From Kutzneria sp. 744 (GTDB lineage Bacteria; Actinomycetota; Actinomycetes; Mycobacteriales; Pseudonocardiaceae), in NCBI RefSeq assembly GCF_000568255.1, contig NZ_KK037166.1, positions 1,655,015 to 1,719,014 of the forward strand: a stretch of 64,000 bases of DNA, in the 5' to 3' direction. Position 1 is the first letter of the stretch. Every line of letters starts with the position of its first letter. A program made the position numbers and the translations under genes. Of the stretch, positions 17,057-26,226 are shown piece by piece. The notes beneath the pieces are model-generated. The model saw nothing but the letters and a program-made list of their open reading frames with translations, was not told the DNA's origin and did not search any database.

Positions 17057-17530
17057 TCAGAGCACGGTCAGGCCGGTCACCCGCCAGGTGTCCCCGGTCC
17101 GGTGCGCGACCACCCTGAGCTGGGCCGATGTCGAGGTGTTGCCGTTGTCTCCCGTCCGCACGGCCTGCTGGTCCACGAACACCAGCAGCGTCGCGTCGTC
17201 GGTGTGGAGCTCCCGCACCGCTATCGCGCGGACGGTGCTGACCAGGACCAGTTTCTGCGCGGCCGCCTGCGTGCGGACCTGCTCGAACAGCTGCTCGTAC
17301 TGCCGCATGGCATCCCCGACGAGGACGCTTCGCGCCGCCTTCTCGGTGCGGGCGGTGTCGGTGTAGTCGTAGGAGAAGGAGTTCTCGACCGCCTTCCTCA
17401 CCTGGTCCTTGACCTGGCTCGTGGTCGCCGTGTCGACCAGCGCCGTGTTGGCCATCGGCGGCGCCTGGTCGACCCAGAACCAGACCGCCGCGGCGATGGC
17501 CACGACGATGACCGCCGCCGCGGCCCTCAC
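17057..17530 (-). CDS. Mce-associated membrane protein (last gene of mce4 operon)
   Basis: Protein of 157 residues with one N-terminal transmembrane helix (VIVVAIAAAVWFWV) and a periplasmic NTF2-like domain, as in the Mce-associated (Mas) proteins that close mce operons (Rv3493c/Rv3492c type). These proteins are thought to stabilise the lipid transporter. GTG at 17530 overlaps the preceding stop (GTGA), so it is the terminal coupled gene of the operon. Assignment rests on size, topology and position rather than a specific motif. Confidence 0.78.
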   Translation of the reverse strand: MRAAAAVIVVAIAAAVWFWVDQAPPMANTALVDTATTSQVKDQVRKAVENSFSYDYTDTARTEKAARSVLVGDAMRQYEQLFEQVRTQAAAQKLVLVSTVRAIAVRELHTDDATLLVFVDQQAVRTGDNGNTSTSAQLRVVAHRTGDTWRVTGLTVL

Positions 17531-18009
17531 TCGATCACCTGCACGGTCCCGGTCTTCCAGCCGTCCTCGGTCCGGGACAGCACCGCGTCCACGCGGCTCT
17601 TTCGTACGGAGGGCTGACCGTCAGCCTGCCTGATCGTCACCTCGACTGCCACAAGCACGGTCGCCGTGCCGGCGCGAGTGTCCACCGTGTCCACCGCCGC
17701 GTCGACAATCTTGGCCGTGGACACGGTTTTCTGCTGCTTGGTCGCGTTCACGTCGCTGTCGTGCTGATTGGTCAGCTGGTTGAGCAGATTGCCGGTGGTG
17801 ACCCGCTGCCACTGCGTGAGATCGTCCTCGGCCTTGCGGTAGTCGACCGTGTTGAGGGTCTTGATCTGGTCCGAGGCGGTCGCCAGCACCAGGTCCCGGG
17901 TCTGCCCGTAGGTCACGTCGTCGGAGTGGTCGGACTGCCACCAGTTCCAGCCCGCCCAGCCGGCACCCAGCACGGCCAGCAGCGCGACAACCGCGAGGAC
18001 CCGGTTCAT
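17527..18009 (-). CDS. Mce-associated membrane protein
   Basis: Protein of 160 residues: a single N-terminal membrane helix (VLAVVALLAVLGAGWAGW) followed by an extracytoplasmic domain with YGQTRDLVLATASDQIKTLN and WQRVTTGNLLNQL, matching the Mce-associated family. ATG overlaps the Mce4F stop by 4 bp. Together with its downstream neighbour it forms the Mas pair of the steroid importer. It has no catalytic signature, and none is expected. Confidence 0.8.
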   Translation of the reverse strand: MNRVLAVVALLAVLGAGWAGWNWWQSDHSDDVTYGQTRDLVLATASDQIKTLNTVDYRKAEDDLTQWQRVTTGNLLNQLTNQHDSDVNATKQQKTVSTAKIVDAAVDTVDTRAGTATVLVAVEVTIRQADGQPSVRKSRVDAVLSRTEDGWKTGTVQVIE

Positions 18010-19166
18010 CCCGACAATCCCAGCAGCTGCGCCATGTTCGTCGGCGACGGCGTGGTCGTGGTCGTGCCGAGGGCACCCGGTAGCCGCGGCGTGTTGCCGC
18101 GCGGCACGTTCTGCGAGCCCCGGACGTCGATCGGGCTGTTGGGCGGCTCCGCGCAGTAGGCCTGGGCGTTGGCCGCCTTCGGCGCCGTGCTGTTGGCCGG
18201 TCGCTCCTGCGTCGTCTCGTAGCCCTTGGTGCAGGGGAAGGGATTGAAGAAGTTCAGCACCAGTCCCAGGTGCCCTGTGCCGTCCGGCGACAGCCCCGGC
18301 GTGAACGCCGTGATCACCGGGTAGGCCACCAGCAGCTCCTCGATACCGGCCGTCCTCGACGAGGTGATCGCCGTTGTCGTGTACAGGTTGGCCAGCACCA
18401 CGCTCAGATTCCGCCCCGAGGACCGGAGGATGTCGTCCACCGGCTGCGCCGCCGCCGGCGCCGCGCTGATCAGCGACCGGATGTCGGCGTCGGATCCCTT
18501 GAGCTGCGCGGCAACCTTGTTCAGCGACTGGGCGAAAGAGGTGATCGCCGCCGCGTCCTTGTTCTGCGTCTCCAGCACGGTCTTGCCGTCGCTCAGCAAC
18601 GCCTTCGTCTGCGGCAGGTTCTTCGCCGCCTCGGTCGTCAGGCTGCTGCTGGCGTCCAGCAGCTTCTGCAGGTCCGGTCCCGTCCCGGTGAACGTCTTGT
18701 CCAGCTCGTCCACCACGACCTTCAGCTTGTCCGCCGGCACGCTCTTGACCAGGGCGTCCAAATTGGACAGCACCTGGTCCGGGCTCGGCGGCAGCGTCGT
18801 CCGCTCCTGCGGTATCACCGATCCCTGGCTCAGATAGGGCCCCTTGTCGTCCTGCGGCTCCAGGTCGATGTACTGCTCCCCCACCGCCGACCGGTTGGCC
18901 ACGACCGCCTTGGCACTGGCCGGAATCTGCGGTGCGGCGGCATCGATGGTCAACACGGCCTGCACGCCCGCACTCGACAGCTTGAGCTGGTTGACCCGCC
19001 CCACCGTCACGCCCCGGTAGGACACCTCCGCGTTGGGGAACACCCCGCCGGAATCACTGAGCTGCACGGAGATCTGGTAGCCCGGTGTCTCCAGAAACCG
19101 GTACAGCCCCACGATGCCGGCCAGCGCGACCACGAGGAATACGGCCAGTTGGACACGGAGCCTCAT
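18006..19166 (-). CDS. mce4F: Mce4F, MCE-family steroid uptake protein
   Basis: Sixth MCE protein of the operon, 386 residues. An N-terminal membrane anchor (VQLAVFLVVALAGIVGLY) is followed by the MlaD/MCE beta-barrel domain (VSYRGVTVGRVNQLKLSSAG, about residues 40-115) and a long helical segment that in structural studies of MCE complexes forms a tunnel across the periplasm. The Thr/Pro-rich C-terminus is variable. ATGA overlaps on both sides show tight translational coupling. The subunit assignment is positional (yrbE-A-B-C-D-E-F order). Confidence 0.88.
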   Translation of the reverse strand: MRLRVQLAVFLVVALAGIVGLYRFLETPGYQISVQLSDSGGVFPNAEVSYRGVTVGRVNQLKLSSAGVQAVLTIDAAAPQIPASAKAVVANRSAVGEQYIDLEPQDDKGPYLSQGSVIPQERTTLPPSPDQVLSNLDALVKSVPADKLKVVVDELDKTFTGTGPDLQKLLDASSSLTTEAAKNLPQTKALLSDGKTVLETQNKDAAAITSFAQSLNKVAAQLKGSDADIRSLISAAPAAAQPVDDILRSSGRNLSVVLANLYTTTAITSSRTAGIEELLVAYPVITAFTPGLSPDGTGHLGLVLNFFNPFPCTKGYETTQERPANSTAPKAANAQAYCAEPPNSPIDVRGSQNVPRGNTPRLPGALGTTTTTPSPTNMAQLLGLSG

Positions 19167-20215
19167 CCCGCACCCCCGATGATCGGCGACTGCGGGCCGA
19201 GCAGGGAGCTCAGGTCCAGGTTGAACCGGATGTCCGAGTTGAAGTAGTCGCCCTTCACGTCGTTGGCCGCGTAGTCGCTGAACGGGTAGGTGGCCAGGTA
19301 CTCCAGCGCCGTCGGCAGCTTCGACCCGGTCTCGGCCAGCTTCTGCAACACCGGCTGCAACTGCCGGAGATCACCGACCAGGTCGTCGCGGCTGCGGTTG
19401 ATCGTGTCCACTGCCACCGAAGACAAGTGGTCCAGCGCGTTCAACATGCTGGTCAGCTCGGTGCGCTGCTCCGTGACGACTTTCAGCCCCGGCCCCAGCC
19501 CGTCCAGCGCCGTGGCCACGTTGTCCCGCTGCCCGGCCAATGTGGTCGTCAACCGGTTCATGGCGTCGATGGCCTTGACGATGTTGTCCTTCTGCCCGTC
19601 CAGGTCCCGCACCAGGTTGTCCACTTGGGACAGAAAGGACCTGATCTGCGGCTCGCTGCCGGTCATGGCCGCATTGAGCTCACGGACGATGTTCTGCACC
19701 TGCCCGATGTCACCCCCGTTGAGCAGCAGCGACAACGCCCCCAACACCTCTTCGATCTCCGCGCTGCGGGCGGTCCGGTCCTTCGTGATCACCGCGCCGT
19801 CCCGCAGCTCGCCAGTGGCCTGCGCCGGCGCGGTCAGCTGCACGTACTTCTCCCCCAGCAGGCTGGACTGGCCGAGCTGCGCGCCGGTGTTCGCGGGCAA
19901 CCGCACCGTGCCGTTGATCAGCACGTCCACCTGCGCGGTCTTGTTGTCCGGCGCGAGGTCGATGCGGTCGACCCGCCCTACCGGCACGTCGTCGACCTTC
20001 ACGCTCGACTGCGGCACCAGATCGAGGACGTCAGTGAACTCCACGGTCACGTGATAGGGGTGATCTCCGAGATCCGCGCCGCCGGGCAGGGGTGTGTCGT
20101 AGAGGCTGCAGCCGGTCAGGAGGAGTAGGGGAACGACGACGATCGCCAGCGAGCGCCGCCCTACGCCGCCACCATTGCCGGCGGGCAGCGAACGGACGGC
20201 GGGCCCCACTCTCAT
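19163..20215 (-). CDS. mce4E: Mce4E, MCE-family lipoprotein
   Basis: MCE protein of 350 residues and the lipoprotein member of the set: the N-terminal signal ends with the lipobox LLTGC, as in LprN-type MceE proteins. The MCE domain follows (VKVDDVPVGRVDRIDLAPDN), then a long helical region. ATG at 20215 has GGGGGGAGG just upstream and overlaps the mce4D stop; a longer reading from 20338 would lie inside mce4D and is rejected. Role: subunit of the ATP-driven sterol importer. Confidence 0.9.
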   Translation of the reverse strand: MRVGPAVRSLPAGNGGGVGRRSLAIVVVPLLLLTGCSLYDTPLPGGADLGDHPYHVTVEFTDVLDLVPQSSVKVDDVPVGRVDRIDLAPDNKTAQVDVLINGTVRLPANTGAQLGQSSLLGEKYVQLTAPAQATGELRDGAVITKDRTARSAEIEEVLGALSLLLNGGDIGQVQNIVRELNAAMTGSEPQIRSFLSQVDNLVRDLDGQKDNIVKAIDAMNRLTTTLAGQRDNVATALDGLGPGLKVVTEQRTELTSMLNALDHLSSVAVDTINRSRDDLVGDLRQLQPVLQKLAETGSKLPTALEYLATYPFSDYAANDVKGDYFNSDIRFNLDLSSLLGPQSPIIGGAG

Positions 20216-21354
20216 TTTCCTCCCCCCAGCAGCGGCAGCGGCAATGGAGGCAGCTTTCCCTGTTGCAACGCCGACAACACGTCCGCCGCCGACGGCAGAT
20301 GGAGTGTGCCGTCCAACAGCGGCGCGATCTGCTTGCACAGGTCGGCGAGGGTGGCGGGGATCTGGGTGGGGGTGCTGCGCTGGAGGAGCTGGCAGACCAT
20401 CATCACGGGCGGATACGTGAGTTCGTTGATATTGCCGCGAACCGCGATGGAGCCTGACTTGGCGTCGTAGGCGTTGACGAAGTTGGTGGCGGCGGTGGGG
20501 GCCACGTCGAGCACCTCGGCCAGGGCGGCCCGCTGGTCGACGAGGGTCTTGGTGATGGCGGCGAGGTTGTCGACGTTGGTCTGGATGAGGCCCTTGTTGT
20601 CGGTCAGGAAACCCTGCACCTTGGTCAGGGCGGCGGCCAGCGAGGACACGGCGGCGGCGAGTTGCTGGCGGTTGTCGGCGAGGAAGCCGGTGGTGTCGGC
20701 GAGACGGCCGGTGAGGTCGTGGACCTGCTGATCGCTGGACGCCAGCGTCGACGTGATCTGGCTGAGGTTGTTGACGGTGCCGAACAGGTCGCCCTTGGAG
20801 TGGTCGAGGGTGCTGGCGGCCGAAGAGAGCTGCTTGAGGGTGTTGTTGAGGGAATCGCCGGTGCCGGAGAGGTTGGCGGCGGCGGTGTCGACGAGGTTGG
20901 ACAGGGCGCCGTTCTTGTTGGCGCCGGACGGGCCGAGAGCCTGGCTGAGCTGATCGACGCTGGTGAACAACTGGTCCAGCTCGACCGGGCTGGCGGTGCG
21001 GTCACGGGACAGCGTGGAATTGGGCGGCAGCTCAGGGCCACCGTCGTACGCGGGCGTGAGCTGCACGTAGCGGTCGCTGACCAGGCTGGGAGCGATGACC
21101 ACAGCGTGCACGGAGGCCGGGATCCGCACGTCACGGTCCACAGTGAACCGAACCTTGACCTGACCGCCGACCGGCGTCACGGAGTCGATGGTGCCGACCT
21201 TCACGCCGAGCACCCGCACGGCCGAACCCGAGTACAGACCAATGGTCTTGTCGAAGTACGCGGTGACGACGGTGCCGGAAGTCGGGGCCAGCCACAGGAA
21301 GCCGCTGGCCAGCACCAGGGCGACGACGCAGGCGATGGCGAGGATGCGCGTCAT
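20212..21354 (-). CDS. mce4D: Mce4D, MCE-family steroid uptake protein
   Basis: MCE protein of 380 residues with N-terminal anchor MTRILAIACVVALVLASGF, MCE domain (VRVLGVKVGTIDSVTPVGGQ) and extended helical tail with repeated Leu/Gln heptads. It ends in a Pro/Leu-rich stretch (GKLPPLPLPLLGGGK). Four-base overlaps join it to mce4C and mce4E. Identified as subunit D by position. Confidence 0.88.
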   Translation of the reverse strand: MTRILAIACVVALVLASGFLWLAPTSGTVVTAYFDKTIGLYSGSAVRVLGVKVGTIDSVTPVGGQVKVRFTVDRDVRIPASVHAVVIAPSLVSDRYVQLTPAYDGGPELPPNSTLSRDRTASPVELDQLFTSVDQLSQALGPSGANKNGALSNLVDTAAANLSGTGDSLNNTLKQLSSAASTLDHSKGDLFGTVNNLSQITSTLASSDQQVHDLTGRLADTTGFLADNRQQLAAAVSSLAAALTKVQGFLTDNKGLIQTNVDNLAAITKTLVDQRAALAEVLDVAPTAATNFVNAYDAKSGSIAVRGNINELTYPPVMMVCQLLQRSTPTQIPATLADLCKQIAPLLDGTLHLPSAADVLSALQQGKLPPLPLPLLGGGK

Positions 21355-22361
21355 TTCGACCCCAGGCTCGGATCGGCCAGCGGCGTGGAGCAGCCGCCGG
21401 GGTTGAACTCCAGGCCGGCGGTGGTCTGCGCGGGTGGCAGCAGGCCGCAGATGTAGCCGTCGAACCAGCGGCCGGTGCCGATGGTGTTGTTGAAGACGCG
21501 GACGAACGGGGCCAGCGAGGCCAGGGCCTGGTTGAGGTTGTCCTGGTTGCGGGCGAGGACGGCGGTGACCTCGTCCAACTGGTCCAGCGCCGGCTTGAGC
21601 TGGTTCTGGTTGTCGGTGACCAGGCCGCTGAGCTGCTTGGCCAGCTGCTGGGTGCCGGTGAGCAGCTGGGCGATGGCCTGCTTGCGTTGCTGCACAACGC
21701 CGAGCAGCAGGTTGCCGTCGTCGAGCAGCTTGGTGATCTCGGTGTCGCGGGAGGCCACCGTGGCGCTCAGTTGGTTGGTGCCGGCCAACATTCCGGCGAT
21801 CTGATCGTCACGGGACGCGATCGTCATGGACAGTGACGACAGCCCGGCGGCGGCCTGCTTCAACGGCTCCGGCGTGTCCTTCAGGGCGTCGGACAGCACC
21901 TGGAAGCTGGCGGCGAGCTGGGTCGGGTCGATCTGGCCGACGGTGCTGCCGAGCTGGTTGATCGCGTCGGTGACGTCGAACGGCGACAGCGTGCGGTCCT
22001 TGGGAATGGTCTGCCGCGGATCCTGCGCCTGGGTGCCATCCGGTTGCAGCGCAAGGTACTTGTCGCCGAGCACGGTCCGGATCTGGATGGACGCGCTCGA
22101 CTTGTCGCCGAGGAAGACGTCGCTGACCCGGAACTCGACCAGCACCTTGTTGCCGGCCAACGACACCCGCCGCACCTGCCCGACCTTCACGCCGGCCACG
22201 CTGACCTCGTTGCCGGCGACCAAGCCGGCCGACTCGCTGAAATAGGCGGAGTACGTGGTGCCGCCGCCGATGATCGGCAGGTCGTCGGCGTTGAACGCGG
22301 CCAGCACACCGAGCGCCAGCACGACCACCGTGACCAACCCGACCAGCGCTTCCCGCCTCAT
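21351..22361 (-). CDS. mce4C: Mce4C, MCE-family steroid uptake protein
   Basis: MCE protein of 336 residues. ATG at 22361 (MRREALVGLVTVVVLALGVL) overlaps the mce4B stop; upstream in-frame codons lie within mce4B. The MCE domain includes VSVAGVKVGQVRRVSLAGNK, followed by coiled-coil-like helices and a Cys-bearing C-terminus (GYICGLLPPAQTT, GGCSTPLAD). Part of the coupled importer operon. Confidence 0.88.
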   Translation of the reverse strand: MRREALVGLVTVVVLALGVLAAFNADDLPIIGGGTTYSAYFSESAGLVAGNEVSVAGVKVGQVRRVSLAGNKVLVEFRVSDVFLGDKSSASIQIRTVLGDKYLALQPDGTQAQDPRQTIPKDRTLSPFDVTDAINQLGSTVGQIDPTQLAASFQVLSDALKDTPEPLKQAAAGLSSLSMTIASRDDQIAGMLAGTNQLSATVASRDTEITKLLDDGNLLLGVVQQRKQAIAQLLTGTQQLAKQLSGLVTDNQNQLKPALDQLDEVTAVLARNQDNLNQALASLAPFVRVFNNTIGTGRWFDGYICGLLPPAQTTAGLEFNPGGCSTPLADPSLGSK

Positions 22362-23392
22362 GGGCCACACCTCGCCGGCATCTGGGACACCGGGAACGGC
22401 ACGATCGGCAGCGCCACGCCCAGCGAACCGACGCTGATCGAGCCGGACAGCCGGCACAGGTAGTAGTTGAACCAGCCGCCGTAGCTGGCGGTCCGGGTGA
22501 AGGCCTGGAGATCGCCGGGCAGCTTCTGCAGGAACTTGTCCAGCGTCGGATCGGCGTGGTTGAGCAGGGTCGACACCTGGCCGAGGTTGCCGATGTCCTG
22601 TTGCAGCGACGGCCGGGCCTGGGCCAGCAGGTCGGAGGTGGCGGCGGTCAGGCCGTCCAGCGCGGTGATCGCGTCGGCGATCGGCTGGCGGTCCTCGGCC
22701 AGGCCGCTGACCAGCTGCTGCACGGTCGAGATCAGGCTCGACAGCTCGGTCCCACGGCCGTTGATGGTGGCCAGCACGGCGGTCAGGTTGTCGATCACCT
22801 GGCCGATCACCTTGTCCCGCCCGGCAATGGCCGAGGTGACGGAGGCGGTGTGGGCCAGCAGGTCGTTGATGGTGCCGCCTTCGCCTTGCAGCACCTGGAT
22901 GATCTCGTACGACAGCTGGTTGACGTCCTTGGGCGACAACGCCTGGAACAGCGGCTTGAACCCGTTGAACAGCGCGGTCAGGTTCAGCGCCGGCTGGGTG
23001 CGGCTCAGCGGGATCGTCGTGCCCGGCTCCAGGACCGCGTTCGGGTCGCCGACGTCGGTGTCGAGACAGATGTAGCGCTGCCCCACCAGGTTCCGGTATT
23101 TGATCGTGGCCGTGGAGGACGCCGGCAGCTTGCGGTCGGCGGCCAGCTCGAAGGTCACCTCGGCGTTCTTGTTGTCCACCAGAGCGATGTCGTCGACCTG
23201 TCCTATTCGGACACCGGCGACACGGACGTCGTCACCCTTGTTCAGGCCGCTGACGTCCGTGAAGACCGCGTGGTACCGGGCGGTGTTTCCGAGGCTGGCA
23301 TTGACGATGGTGGCCGCGAGCATGCCGGTCAGCAATACGGTGACCACCGTGAAGAGGGTGATCTTCACACCGGCGCCGAGGGTGGATCTCAT
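22358..23392 (-). CDS. mce4B: Mce4B, MCE-family steroid uptake protein
   Basis: MCE protein of 344 residues with anchor VKITLFTVVTVLLTGMLAAT, the MCE domain (VRVAGVRIGQVDDIALVDNK), a helical tunnel segment and two C-terminal Cys. ATG overlaps the mce4A stop by 4 bp. No enzymatic residues are expected in this family. Confidence 0.88.
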   Translation of the reverse strand: MRSTLGAGVKITLFTVVTVLLTGMLAATIVNASLGNTARYHAVFTDVSGLNKGDDVRVAGVRIGQVDDIALVDNKNAEVTFELAADRKLPASSTATIKYRNLVGQRYICLDTDVGDPNAVLEPGTTIPLSRTQPALNLTALFNGFKPLFQALSPKDVNQLSYEIIQVLQGEGGTINDLLAHTASVTSAIAGRDKVIGQVIDNLTAVLATINGRGTELSSLISTVQQLVSGLAEDRQPIADAITALDGLTAATSDLLAQARPSLQQDIGNLGQVSTLLNHADPTLDKFLQKLPGDLQAFTRTASYGGWFNYYLCRLSGSISVGSLGVALPIVPFPVSQMPARCGP

Positions 23393-24660
23393 TTCAGCGT
23401 CACCTCCGAGCCGCGCAACAGCGGGCCGACCACCAGCGAACTCCAGCCGGGCGCGTCCTGCGGCATCACGCCGAGCTGGGGAGCCATCAGGAGATTGAGC
23501 AGCTGCTGCTCAGCCGGCGAACCGGCGACGGACCCGGCGGCGGCCTGCACGGTGGTGCCGGCCGGCGGATGGGTGGAGCCGTCCTGGATGGGTCCGCCGG
23601 GCGGGTACTGCGGGAAAAGGTTGCCGGCACTGGCTTTCTGGTAGCACTGCGGCCCGCGGGTGTCCAGGTACTTCGGTGTGTCCACGCCCGGCTTGTACGC
23701 CCCGCGGCTGGCGGTGATCGACAGCGTGAACTTGCCCATCTGCGGGTGATCCGTGCCCTTGCCGAAGGTGAAGTCGGCGTTGGCGAGCTGGTCGGCGAGC
23801 TGCCCCAGCACACAGGGATACTCCGGCGCGTACTTGGCCAGCACGGCCAGGGTCGGCGCGGCCGAGGCGGCGAGGCCGATCACGTTGGCCTGGTTGACCC
23901 GCAGGAAGCTGTCCAGGTCCACGCCCGTGGTCGTGACCACGGAGTACAGCGTGTCCAGCTGGGTTCGCTGATCGACCAGGGTCCGGCTGGTGGTGGTCAG
24001 ATCGGCCAGGGCGTGCAGGAAGTCCGGCGCCGCCGTCGAATACGTGTCGGCGACCTGCGACAGGGCGGCCAGATCGGCGTTCAGGTCGGGCAGCGACGGC
24101 GCCAGCTGCTTGAGGTAGGAGTCGGCCTGGGTCAACACCTCGCCGAGCTGCTTGCCGCGACCGTCCAACGCCTGCGACAGCGCGGTCAGAGTGCCGGCGA
24201 GCTTCTGTGGTTGCACGGCCTGGAGCACCGGCATCAGGTCGTCCAGCACCTTGCTGATCTCGATGGCCGAGCTGCTCCGGTCCTGCCCGATCACCGCCCC
24301 GGCCTCGATCGGCGCGGCCGGGCGGGTAGGAATCTGCAGCGCCACATAGCGTTCGCCGAACAGGGTCTTCGGCAGCAGCCGGGCTGTCACGTTCGCCGGC
24401 ACCTGATCGACCAGATCCGGTTGCAGCGCAAGGTCAAGCGACGCCACGCCGCCGTCGGTGCCGACGGAGCGCACCTCGCCGACGACCACGCCCCGCACCT
24501 TGACGTCCGCGCCGGGGGTGAGCTGGTTGCCGACCGAGTCGGCCTTCAGGGTCACGTGCACGGCCGGTGTGAAGGCCTTCTCGTAGACGGCGACCGTGAA
24601 CGTCAGGAAGGCCACGATGACCACCAGGAAGGCCGCGCCGAACACGTGATAGCGGTTCAT
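23389..24660 (-). CDS. mce4A: Mce4A, MCE-family steroid uptake protein
   Basis: First MCE protein of the operon, 423 residues. The start MNRYHVFGAAFLVVIVAFLT provides the membrane anchor; the MCE domain follows (VKVRGVVVGEVRSVGTDGGV) and a long helical region ends in a variable tail. ATG at 24660 overlaps the yrbE4B stop (ATGA); the frame stays open far upstream but only as a shadow of yrbE4B. In M. tuberculosis Mce4 mediates cholesterol uptake, and this operon's position between hsd4A and the Mas genes is the same. Confidence 0.9.
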   Translation of the reverse strand: MNRYHVFGAAFLVVIVAFLTFTVAVYEKAFTPAVHVTLKADSVGNQLTPGADVKVRGVVVGEVRSVGTDGGVASLDLALQPDLVDQVPANVTARLLPKTLFGERYVALQIPTRPAAPIEAGAVIGQDRSSSAIEISKVLDDLMPVLQAVQPQKLAGTLTALSQALDGRGKQLGEVLTQADSYLKQLAPSLPDLNADLAALSQVADTYSTAAPDFLHALADLTTTSRTLVDQRTQLDTLYSVVTTTGVDLDSFLRVNQANVIGLAASAAPTLAVLAKYAPEYPCVLGQLADQLANADFTFGKGTDHPQMGKFTLSITASRGAYKPGVDTPKYLDTRGPQCYQKASAGNLFPQYPPGGPIQDGSTHPPAGTTVQAAAGSVAGSPAEQQLLNLLMAPQLGVMPQDAPGWSSLVVGPLLRGSEVTLK

Positions 24661-25463
24661 CCGGCGATCCGCACCGTCGTGGACGAGCCCCAGATCGCCA
24701 GGCTGAGAAAGAAGTCCAGCACCGTCTGCGACACCAGCGCCGCCCGCACCGCCCGGCCGACCGCGACGCCGACACCGGCCGGCCCGCCGGTCGCGGTGTA
24801 GCCGTAATAGCAGTGCACGAGGATCACCACGACGCTGAACACCATGACCTTGCCGAAGGACCACAACACGTCTTCCGGCGGTAAGAACAGGGCGAAGTAG
24901 TGGTCGTAGGTGCCGGCGGACTGCCCGTAGAACAGGACCGTGATCTCGCGGGAGGCCAGATAGGAGCAGAGCAAACCGATGACGTACAACGGAATGACCG
25001 CGGCGACGCCGGCGATCATGCGTGTGGTGACCAGGTACGGCAGGCTGGGAACACCCATGACCTCCAGCGCGTCGACCTCCTCGGAGATGCGCATCGCGCC
25101 GAGCTGAGCCGTGAAGCCGCAGCCCACCGTGGCCGACAGCGCCAGGCCGGCCGACAGCGGGGCCACCTCGCGCGTGTCGAAGTAGGCCGAGATGAACCCG
25201 GTCAGCGCCGAGGTGCCGAGCTGGTTGAGGGCCGAATAGCCTTGCAGGCCGACGATCGTGCCGGTGAACAGGGTCATGCCGATCATCACGCCGAGCGTGC
25301 CGCCGATGACCGCCAGCGCCCCGCTGCCGAAGCTGACCTCGCCGAGCAGCCGCAGCACCTCGCGCGGGTAGCGGCGAATCGCCTGCGGCACCCACGCGAT
25401 GGCCCGGCCGTAGAACGCCATCTGGCGGCCGAGGTTCTCCAGTTGCACTGCGGGCGTGGTCAT
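24657..25463 (-). CDS. yrbE4B: YrbE4B, MlaE-type permease of the Mce4 transporter
   Basis: Integral membrane permease of 268 residues with five to six predicted helices and the MlaE core (GCGFTAQLGAMRISEEVDALEVMGV). This is the EExDA-type motif thought to contact the ATPase (MceG, not encoded here). ATG at 25463 lies one base from the yrbE4A stop. Forms the permease heterodimer with YrbE4A. Confidence 0.92.
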   Translation of the reverse strand: MTTPAVQLENLGRQMAFYGRAIAWVPQAIRRYPREVLRLLGEVSFGSGALAVIGGTLGVMIGMTLFTGTIVGLQGYSALNQLGTSALTGFISAYFDTREVAPLSAGLALSATVGCGFTAQLGAMRISEEVDALEVMGVPSLPYLVTTRMIAGVAAVIPLYVIGLLCSYLASREITVLFYGQSAGTYDHYFALFLPPEDVLWSFGKVMVFSVVVILVHCYYGYTATGGPAGVGVAVGRAVRAALVSQTVLDFFLSLAIWGSSTTVRIAG

Positions 25464-25464
25464 G

Positions 25465-26226
25465 TCACATGCCCTTCGGCGGGACCAGCTGGAGGTAGAT
25501 GCCGGTCAGCACCACGTTCACCAGGAACAGCAACAGGAAGGTGATGACCACGGCCTGGTTCACGGCGTCGCCGACGCCCTTGGGACCGGCCGACGGGTTC
25601 AGCCCGCGGTAGGCCGCCACCACGCCGGCGATGAAGCCGTAGATCACGGCCTTGAGCTCGCTGACCATCAGGTCCGGCAGCTGGGCCAGCGCGTTGAAGC
25701 TGGCCAGGTAGGCGCCGGGCGTGCCGCCCTGCATGATCACGTTGAAGAAGTAGCCGCCCAGCACACCGACCACGCTGACCAGACCGTTGAGCAGGATGGA
25801 CACGAACATCGCGGCCAGCACCCTGGGCACGATCAGCCGCTGCACCGGCGGCACGCCCAGCACCCGCATGGCGTCGATCTCCTCGCGGATGGTGCGCGCG
25901 CCGACGTCCGCGCACATCGCCGAGCCGCCCGCCCCGGCCACCAGCAGCGCCGTGATCAGCGGGCTGGCCTGCTGGATGATCGCCAGCGCGCTGGCCGCGC
26001 CGGTGAACGACTGGGCGCCGATCTGCTTGGTCAGCGAGCCGAGGTGCAGCGAGATGACCGCGCCGAACGGGATCGCCACCATCGCCGTGGGCAGGATGGT
26101 GACGCTGGCGAAGAACCAGGACTGGCGAATCAGCTCCCGCCATTGGAAGGGCCGCTGCGGCACCGACCGCACGACGTCCCAGCCCAGCAGGGAGATCCGC
26201 CCGACCTGACGGAACGCGACGATCAT
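25465..26226 (-). CDS. yrbE4A: YrbE4A, MlaE-type permease of the Mce4 transporter
   Basis: Permease of 253 residues with the MlaE signature GGSAMCADVGARTIREEIDA and several hydrophobic helices. ATG overlaps the upstream SDR stop (ATGA). Partner of YrbE4B. Its place after hsd4A and before yrbE4B repeats the mycobacterial Rv3502c-Rv3501c-Rv3500c order, with one extra SDR inserted. Confidence 0.92.
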   Translation of the reverse strand: MIVAFRQVGRISLLGWDVVRSVPQRPFQWRELIRQSWFFASVTILPTAMVAIPFGAVISLHLGSLTKQIGAQSFTGAASALAIIQQASPLITALLVAGAGGSAMCADVGARTIREEIDAMRVLGVPPVQRLIVPRVLAAMFVSILLNGLVSVVGVLGGYFFNVIMQGGTPGAYLASFNALAQLPDLMVSELKAVIYGFIAGVVAAYRGLNPSAGPKGVGDAVNQAVVITFLLLFLVNVVLTGIYLQLVPPKGM